Origin: a virus
IMG/VR virus record: IMGVR_UViG_3300032770_000004
Location: 79,375 to 143,374 of that record
Direction: 5' to 3' (one strand)
DNA length: 64,000 nucleotides
Shown: positions 59,093 to 64,000 of the stretch, piece after piece
How the letters are laid out: each line of letters starts with the position of its first letter
Numbering within the stretch: position 1 is the first letter of the stretch
Program-made: the position numbers and the translations under genes
The notes under the pieces: generated by a model
Database searches by the model: none
Seen by the model: the letters and a program-made list of their open reading frames with translations, nothing else
What the model was told of the DNA's origin: nothing

Positions 59093-60338
59093 GCTTTTTT
59101 TTGCTTCGAGTTATTGCCGTATAGCACCATCTTCTGCCCTCTAAAGAATTCAGTCTGATTGTAGGTTCCATGACCACTAGGACGTTTCCAAATTCAGATC
59201 CCTGGCTCTTGTGGGCCGTAAGAGCGTATCCGAGATTGGCATTCAGGTAGACTGGGCGCTTACCGTCAGTGTCTTCCTTGTCGGGATGACCATACCACGT
59301 ATCAATCAACTTACGAGCGGCCTTCTTGCTCGCATAGACGCTCACGTCACCCATGGTACCAAAAGCCTCCTTGTCGGCGATCAGGACATTCTTTTTACCC
59401 CATGGTGTCATGATCTCGGTAATGTAGTAGTCGATGAACGTGCTTGCGTTGCGATAGCGATCCGTAACAGGATAGGGCAATCGATTGAGCTTGAAGGGCT
59501 TGAGCAACATCGGCATGATTTCGCCGTTGTAGACATCCAGCGCATAGTTGTTCTTGGTTACCAGGAGAGGTTCGTGGAGCTGAGGAACATCAGGAAAGCC
59601 CTTTATCTTGCGGATCCCGTTATTGATTTGGTGGCGAGTAATGTTGCGATGGCTGATGGTGGCACCCTCGTTCTCCCAGACTGTCAACGCCTCGGGATAA
59701 AGTTGGCTCGGTACGACCGTCTCCAGTTCTCCTAGGGCATCTTCAGCAAAGTTCTCGGTACGAACCTTCATACTAACGCGAATGATCGGACTGTCGAGCG
59801 CCTGACGCAAGACCTCAGTGAGTTGTACCTTGAAGTTGGCTGGAAAATCGGGACTGAAGACGCTGAATTTCTGCTTGATGACCTCTGGCTCTACCGGAGG
59901 AAGCTGAAAGCCATCGCCGATCAGCACGATGTTGAGCTGGAGGCGCTTGGCGTAGCTGTATAGGTCGCTGAAGACATCGAAACCGACCATGGAGGCTTCG
60001 TCGATAATCAGAACGCCACTACTGGGGATCTCAACGGTGCCTATCTCACGATGCTTGAAGGTGACGTCTCCAGTCTCTTCGTCTTCCTCGGGCTCATATT
60101 GCCATCTGTGGATGGTTTTAGCTTTTAATCCCGTAGCCTCTCGGACTCTAACGGCCGCTTTGCCAGTAGGCGTAAGAACGAATTGATCGTCCCATTCATC
60201 TCCAAGAATCTTTATGAGGGTGGTCTTACCAGTACCAGCATAGCCGCTTATGACACCAACACCGCCGCCTTCGGGATGTGTTTTCTTAAGATCCCTCACT
60301 GCTTGAATCGCAGCTTCTTGTCCTGCGGTTAATTTCAT
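59073..60338 (-). CDS. SF1B DNA helicase (RecD2/Dda-like)
   Basis: 421 residues. Motif I GYAGTGKTT (32-40), motif II DEAS (113-116), motif III GDGFQLPPV (141-149), motif V AHKSQGSEF (375-383) and motif VI YTAITRSKK (406-414) are all present. The length and start 'MKLTAGQEAAIQAV' match Dda/RecD2-type 5'-3' helicases without long N-terminal extension. In T4 Dda helps replication initiation and fork passage; a similar role is inferred. Convergent 20-base overlap with the HNH gene. Confidence 0.9.
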   Translation of the reverse strand: MKLTAGQEAAIQAVRDLKKTHPEGGGVGVISGYAGTGKTTLIKILGDEWDDQFVLTPTGKAAVRVREATGLKAKTIHRWQYEPEEDEETGDVTFKHREIGTVEIPSSGVLIIDEASMVGFDVFSDLYSYAKRLQLNIVLIGDGFQLPPVEPEVIKQKFSVFSPDFPANFKVQLTEVLRQALDSPIIRVSMKVRTENFAEDALGELETVVPSQLYPEALTVWENEGATISHRNITRHQINNGIRKIKGFPDVPQLHEPLLVTKNNYALDVYNGEIMPMLLKPFKLNRLPYPVTDRYRNASTFIDYYITEIMTPWGKKNVLIADKEAFGTMGDVSVYASKKAARKLIDTWYGHPDKEDTDGKRPVYLNANLGYALTAHKSQGSEFGNVLVVMEPTIRLNSLEGRRWCYTAITRSKKKLKICWL

Positions 60339-60390
60339 TGTGAAGAGCCATGGCGACGCAGATACTCTACGCGAGACTTGTTTGTGTCCA

Positions 60391-61140
60391 TCAAATTTCT
60401 ACCTTGATGCGGTTCCAGAAGTTGGGGTTCGCACCTTCGTTGGGGTAGCCCCCAGGATTGCAATATACGCGGAACCCAAAAACAGACTGATAGTCAAAAG
60501 GATCATGCGTATGCCCGTGGATCCAAAGCCTGGGAAGAGTTCCGGCTTTCTGCCATTCAAGGAGCTTGTCTTTGATATACGCACAAAAGAAAATATTCCC
60601 AGAGCTGTCTTTCCATTTGGCAGCGATAGATTCATCGGTTGGGAAATGGTGGGAGACCACGATGTCGCCTGGGCTTGTTGCCAAAAAGGCTTTATGCTGA
60701 ATGTCAATCTGAGTTTCAGCATCGTGGATCAGACGATAGTCGATGAATGATTTCTTGGCGTATTTGTCACCGCAATCTGGATACCAGAGAGTACCGCCAG
60801 TGAAAGTCAGCCCTTCAAAGGGAATGCGATCTCCAGGTAGAAGAACATTCAGGTTGGGGATCTTGATGCCTGACTTCAAGAAGATGTTGGCGCCAACAAT
60901 GCTTCGATAAAAGTACTCGTGGTTTCCCGGAGTATAAAACACCCAATGGTAGCGATTACAGAATTTTTGTAAGACGTCTATCATCGTAGCTTCGGTCTTG
61001 AGACTTCCGATGTCTCCGGCGAGCACGACAGCTCGGGGCTTGTCAGTCACAATCTGTCGATCAAGCTCTGCCCACCACGCCTGCTTTTGACCGGGTGCCA
61101 TGAACTCGAAATGTAGGTCACTCATTACATGTAGAATCAT
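60391..61140 (-). CDS. Calcineurin-like metallophosphoesterase
   Basis: 249 residues from ATG 61140, which overlaps the upstream gene stop (ATGA). Metal-binding motifs in order: D8-x-H10 (SDLH), GDIGS (42-46), GNHE (72-75), a single His pair 'VVSHHFP', and GHTHD near residue 218. It is a dinuclear phosphoesterase of the calcineurin fold; the substrate may be a nucleotide, nucleic acid or phosphoprotein. It is the third of three tightly coupled genes after a lipoprotein and a 34-residue membrane peptide. Confidence 0.85.
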   Translation of the reverse strand: MILHVMSDLHFEFMAPGQKQAWWAELDRQIVTDKPRAVVLAGDIGSLKTEATMIDVLQKFCNRYHWVFYTPGNHEYFYRSIVGANIFLKSGIKIPNLNVLLPGDRIPFEGLTFTGGTLWYPDCGDKYAKKSFIDYRLIHDAETQIDIQHKAFLATSPGDIVVSHHFPTDESIAAKWKDSSGNIFFCAYIKDKLLEWQKAGTLPRLWIHGHTHDPFDYQSVFGFRVYCNPGGYPNEGANPNFWNRIKVEI

Positions 61141-61241
61141 CGGATGTGCCACCAAACGAGAACCCAATAGCATAGGTATCCCAAAAAAGCCATAATCGCT
61201 ACTGACAACAACATCAAGCCAGTTTCTTTGAAGGAATTCAT
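61137..61241 (-). CDS. 34-residue single-pass membrane peptide
   Basis: MNSFKETGLMLLSVAIMAFLG continues into YLCYWVLVWWHIR: one membrane helix with a Trp-rich end and few charges. Both ends overlap neighbours by ATGA: its ATG with the lipoprotein stop (61238-61241) and its TGA with the phosphoesterase ATG (61137-61140). This exact double coupling makes a real gene very likely despite the length. It could be a membrane tether or spanin-like partner of the lipoprotein. Confidence 0.7.
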   Translation of the reverse strand: MNSFKETGLMLLSVAIMAFLGYLCYWVLVWWHIR

Positions 61242-62320
61242 GGAGTTCCAGGACTACTGCCGATCAGATTGATTGGAAGGTACTTACAGCTGAGCCCGCC
61301 GTCTTCGCCCGAATCGGCATCAATCTCACCAGCATACCACACTTCTTTGATGTTGGTGAAGAGGTGAGTACCCGTAAAGACTACGGTTCCACCGCAAGTG
61401 ATGGTGAGAGTGCCGGTAGGCAGGTCGGTGGATCCAGGCAGGTCGTACCAGTGAACAGCCACATAGTATGGATGGGTATTCACGGGTTGTACAATCTGGG
61501 TAATTTCAGGACCGGTGTCATAAATGTCATCATGGTTCAGGTGCGGATCATTGAAGCCGCCATCATCCCAGGTTGGATTGGACCCGCTGGTGCAATTCGC
61601 ATAGTAGCAATCGTGCGTCCAATCGGTGAACCAGCTGGTATAGGAACCACCGTTGTCAAGCGGGATACCTAGATGTAGGTCGAGATCTTCGTTATAGAGA
61701 TCCCATGTTAGCGTGGCGACAAGATCGCATCCTTCATCGATGATGCCATTACAGTTGTTGTCAATACCATCACAAATTTCGGGCGTTGGAGTCACAGCAC
61801 CTTCGCAATCACCATAGCCGCCGTCTTCGCAAAACTGCGTACCATACCGACAAGCGGTGTTGGGGTGTTCCAAATCTTGTGGATTCCCTGGATAGCAAGG
61901 CTGAGCTGGGATATTCTCGTCGATCAACCCATTGCAATTATCATCCCTGCCGTTACAGACTTCGGGCTGATTGAACTCCTCCGGGTGTGTTTGACAGACT
62001 TCCCAATGGCTGTCTCCGTCGCAGTCCTGCCAAGATTGAAAACCGCACTGATCACGGCACGCACGAGGAGCTGCGTTCCCAACTACGCCGTCACAGTCTA
62101 AATCCTGGTTGCCACAAGTCTCGGTGGTCGGCAAAACAGCGCCAATACAGGCGCTTGCTTCGCAATCGAACCAGCCGGGCTTACAGGCGCCACGTTCTAG
62201 GTTCTCGACGGTGATGTTTGGATCTGGGGAACAGGCCTGTCCACAATAGACATCGGGCCCAAGCTTCGAAGGTCGACAGCTAAAGAGAATCAGCAATAGA
62301 ATGCTAATCCTTTTTACCAT
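61238..62320 (-). CDS. Cys-rich lipoprotein with MopE-type metal-binding motifs
   Basis: 360 residues. Residues 1-15 are a lipoprotein signal (LLLILFSC). The N-terminal half is Cys-rich with repeats of C-D/N-G-x-D-x-[ND]-C-[ND]-G: 'GNQDLDCDGVVGN', 'CNGRDDNCNGLIDE' and 'CDGIDNNCNGIIDEGC', the putative metal-binding motif seen in MopE-type proteins. The C-terminal half is beta-rich with Asp/His clusters (NHDDIYDTGPE). Such lipoproteins are common in Myxococcota and rare in phages; it would coat the host outer membrane. The stop overlaps the small membrane peptide start; the start overlaps the upstream gene by 17 bases. Confidence 0.8.
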   Translation of the reverse strand: MVKRISILLLILFSCRPSKLGPDVYCGQACSPDPNITVENLERGACKPGWFDCEASACIGAVLPTTETCGNQDLDCDGVVGNAAPRACRDQCGFQSWQDCDGDSHWEVCQTHPEEFNQPEVCNGRDDNCNGLIDENIPAQPCYPGNPQDLEHPNTACRYGTQFCEDGGYGDCEGAVTPTPEICDGIDNNCNGIIDEGCDLVATLTWDLYNEDLDLHLGIPLDNGGSYTSWFTDWTHDCYYANCTSGSNPTWDDGGFNDPHLNHDDIYDTGPEITQIVQPVNTHPYYVAVHWYDLPGSTDLPTGTLTITCGGTVVFTGTHLFTNIKEVWYAGEIDADSGEDGGLSCKYLPINLIGSSPGTP

Positions 62321-62615
62321 CGATAGCTCCTTCCAGCGCTCCGGTTCCGACCAGCACCTCGCCCTCTGAATCTAGAATCTTTTCCTCAGTAGCGCAGACC
62401 GAGCAGATGTGGCCGTAGTCTCTTACTTCCCAAGCATCGTGCTCGGCTGCCTCAGCGAAAGTTCCAGGGAAGACTCCACGAATCGCCAAGACCACCTTCT
62501 CGCCGGGCTGAAGCTTCATCCCCAGAGTCTTGACCCAATCTTCGGGGACTTCAAAGGTTTTATTGGGATCCTGGCCAGGATTGCACTTGTCGCAGAATGT
62601 GGTTGTAACTTCCAT
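62304..62615 (-). CDS. Hypothetical protein with two Cys pairs
   Basis: 103 residues. Cys pairs 'FCDKCNPG' (N-terminal) and 'ICSVCATEE' suggest a zinc site across the fold. The central part (LGMKLQPGEKVVLAIRGVFPGTF) is beta-rich. No family recognised. It is coupled to the upstream zinc-ribbon gene (TAATG) and overlaps the lipoprotein start by 17 bases. Confidence 0.6.
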   Translation of the reverse strand: MEVTTTFCDKCNPGQDPNKTFEVPEDWVKTLGMKLQPGEKVVLAIRGVFPGTFAEAAEHDAWEVRDYGHICSVCATEEKILDSEGEVLVGTGALEGAIDGKKD

Positions 62616-62911
62616 TAGGCTTTACCTCTGTACCCGCATTCCTTGCATACTAACATATTTCCGAACGGAAGTCGAATGACGCTGACCGAAGTCTGCTTAC
62701 AATCTGGGCATTCCAGTGGGTCTGGACGCTTAGGGAAGCCCTCAAGATCTTCTGCAACCTCAGTTTTATCCAGTATTTTCTGGATGGCCTTCTGGAGGCG
62801 CGATATCTGACGCTTCAGCTGATGATTCTCGCGCTTGGTTTCGGCAAGTAGCTTGTTGCGCTTCTTTTCTTCCTTTTGTTCCCGGTGCTGCGTACTGCGA
62901 TACTTAGGCAT
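62615..62911 (-). CDS. Coiled coil plus zinc-ribbon protein
   Basis: 98 residues from ATG 62911, chosen for AGGAG 7 bases upstream; an ATG six codons earlier lacks it. The N-terminal half is a Lys/Glu/Gln coiled coil; the C-terminal half is a zinc ribbon (LECPDCKQTS ... MLVCKECGYRGKA). It could bind RNA, DNA or a polymerase, but no family is recognised. It starts two bases after the upstream stop (TAAgATG). Confidence 0.6.
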   Translation of the reverse strand: MPKYRSTQHREQKEEKKRNKLLAETKRENHQLKRQISRLQKAIQKILDKTEVAEDLEGFPKRPDPLECPDCKQTSVSVIRLPFGNMLVCKECGYRGKA

Positions 62912-62912
62912 C

Positions 62913-63152
62913 TTACGCTCCTGTTGCATCCATCTCGATGATCCACTTTTCTCCGTCGTGCCACATCTTCATGGATTGGAAAGGGAGATTGCCACAATCC
63001 ATCAATCCTGGGGTTGATGTCAAAGTCTTCAATAGCTCGTACTGTCGCATCCTTGCTCCCATTGTCTTGGGGGTCGAAGGTTCATCCTCGATCCGAACGA
63101 CAAAGCGGCTTTCGGAGTCGTTGATGCGAACTTGCTTGAGCGTTTTGTTCAT
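62913..63152 (-). CDS. Hypothetical 79-residue protein
   Basis: Small basic protein: 'LKQVRINDSESRFVVRIEDEP', then 'MRQYELLKTLTSTPGLMDCG' and a beta-like end (WHDGEKWIIEMDA). No family recognised. Coupled to the upstream gene by TAATG and to the next by a two-base gap, so it is one link of the 8-gene minus-strand operon. Confidence 0.6.
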   Translation of the reverse strand: MNKTLKQVRINDSESRFVVRIEDEPSTPKTMGARMRQYELLKTLTSTPGLMDCGNLPFQSMKMWHDGEKWIIEMDATGA

Positions 63153-63346
63153 TAGAACACCAAGTCTTCTGGAATGTCATCGTCTTCGAATTCTTCTTCG
63201 TCGACCTCAATCAGGCCGCGCTCAATAAGCTCGGTGACGACCTCCTGGACGATCTCTTGTCTAACTGGTTTAGTTACTACCTTCGGTGGTAAGTATTCAG
63301 CAAAAACATCTTGGACTGCTTCTTCGAATTCTGCACGTGTTGCCAT
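63152..63346 (-). CDS. Hypothetical 64-residue acidic protein
   Basis: Helical with a strongly acidic C-terminus (VDEEEFEDDDIPEDLVF). No family recognised. TAATG overlaps on both sides connect it with the aminotransferase-like gene and the 79-residue gene. Confidence 0.55.
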   Translation of the reverse strand: MATRAEFEEAVQDVFAEYLPPKVVTKPVRQEIVQEVVTELIERGLIEVDEEEFEDDDIPEDLVF

Positions 63347-64000
63347 TAAAAACTCCCTGCGTATGCCTCGTTGAAATTTTGCACTGCTTGCTTGATGATG
63401 TCGTTGGATTGACCGGTCGAGATCCGATAGAAATTTGGAGGGCCACCAAACGCAGTGCCATTGACCATCATAACCTTGGAGTCCTTTAGGGCCTTAGCAA
63501 ATTTCTCAAGAGAAACGACTCCGATCCATTGAAACATGCCAACGGTTTTTTGACAGTAACTGCCACGACCAGCGAGCCAAACAATTTCATTCGCGTTGTC
63601 AATATGTTGGGAATGAACTTTCTCGAAGATTTGGTCTCGAATTAGATGGGTGTTACGAAGAGTAGCCGCAACATGGTATTGACTGATGGTAGGTACGCCA
63701 CTGGTAGTCATTTCTACATACCGGCTAGCATGATCAGCCAAGAATTGGTCTTCAGTTACAAGCCAACCTAGACGGACACCGGGCGCTCCGAGCATCTTTC
63801 CAGCACTCCATACTGAAATCTTAGCGGGTACTGGAAGATCCGAGGGCCATCCGTACGCCCTATGTGCATAGGCAGCATCCCAAATGTCAACGGGCTGTGT
63901 GAAGTTCTTGACCAGAAATCGAAGCGACAGTTTGCCATCTGGATTGTTTGGAGAAGTGATTACTTTAATGCTATGATCCCAGAACTTCTTGGGCTTATTG
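63346..64000 (-). CDS. Alliinase/tryptophan-aminotransferase-like PLP enzyme, partial
   Basis: The frame is open to the window end, so the N-terminal part lies beyond it. About 217 residues are visible. 'TSPNNPDG' matches the NPxNPxG loop of fold-type I aminotransferases, 'DAAYAH' follows the position of the PLP-contacting Asp-x-x-Tyr, and 'SVWSAGKMLGAPGVRLGW' holds the PLP lysine and Arg. The downstream 'YVEMTTSGVPTISQ' looks like the alliinase/TAA1 family (S/T-x-GV-x-x-x-SQ). Such an enzyme is unexpected in a phage. The substrate is unknown; a wider class I/II aminotransferase is the alternative. Confidence 0.75.
   Translation of the reverse strand, partial: NKPKKFWDHSIKVITSPNNPDGKLSLRFLVKNFTQPVDIWDAAYAHRAYGWPSDLPVPAKISVWSAGKMLGAPGVRLGWLVTEDQFLADHASRYVEMTTSGVPTISQYHVAATLRNTHLIRDQIFEKVHSQHIDNANEIVWLAGRGSYCQKTVGMFQWIGVVSLEKFAKALKDSKVMMVNGTAFGGPPNFYRISTGQSNDIIKQAVQNFNEAYAGSF

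Noticed and set aside
59094-59102. T8 run between HNH and helicase genes as terminator
   Set aside because: Flanked only by AAGC/GCTT; no stem of adequate length and it lies within overlapping gene ends.

Overview
This window is most simply read as 64 kb of a large contractile-tailed bacteriophage (myovirus) genome. It has a tail sheath, tail tube, tape measure, spike and wedge set. There are many small coupled genes, five free-standing endonucleases, and phage-carried enzymes for RNA and protein maturation. I saw no rRNA, tRNA, integrase or transposon. The host is inferred, not proven. A cysteine-rich lipoprotein with repeated CDGxDNNCNGxIDE-type motifs (61.2-62.3 kb) and a Kelch propeller with 'DGRVLVTGG' blades (46.9-51.6 kb) are styles I associate with Myxococcota and related former deltaproteobacteria. 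The lipoprotein signals and murein-type lysozyme fit a Gram-negative host.

Layout. 0-13.9 kb (+): a neck/tail-completion remnant, small virion proteins, a 1235-residue protein with about 14 W-x-P-[DE]-Y-P-D repeats, a protein with two HExxH motifs, a Lys/Ala/Met-rich protein, the tail sheath, an endonuclease and the tail tube, closed by a strong terminator. 14.0-16.4 kb (+): three tandem kinase-fold-like paralogues, a small protein and two small membrane proteins. 16.3-28.05 kb (mostly -): a non-structural block with a GNAT acetyltransferase, AAA+ ATPase, RlaP-type nucleotidyltransferase, ParB-like protein, RNase H, a DUF932-like protein, a Ro60/TROVE protein and several unknowns. A ClpP-like lipoprotein is encoded on + inside it. 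28.1-56.0 kb (+): tail chaperone candidate, tape measure, hub, spike, gp25-type wedge, gpJ-type wedge, fibre and propeller proteins, second tube-like protein, glycine-rich fibre and GH108 endolysin. 56.0-64.0 kb (mostly -): peptide deformylase, CCA-adding-type nucleotidyltransferase, RecD/Dda helicase, metallophosphoesterase, MopE-like lipoprotein, zinc-ribbon proteins and a partial alliinase/tryptophan-aminotransferase-like enzyme.

Regulation. Two promoter styles are visible. Several minus-strand genes have near-consensus sigma70 promoters (TTGACA-16/17-TATACT or TATAGT). A second element, GTAATCT, lies in gene junctions on both strands, and in eight cases it is only 6-9 bases before an ATG, as expected for -10 elements of leaderless mRNAs. 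Two likely operators, a 15-bp inverted repeat between a -35 and a -10 and a pair of 18/19-nt inverted copies around a promoter/start, suggest dedicated repressors. Most minus-strand genes are translationally coupled (ATGA or TAATG overlaps). Three short genes (37, 44 and 34 codons) fit exactly into such chains.

The most unusual content is the kinase-like triplet, the secreted ClpP-like lipoprotein, the Ro60 gene near RNA-end enzymes, the lipoprotein/small membrane protein/phosphoesterase chain, and the GTAATCT signal. All functional assignments rest on motif recognition by eye.
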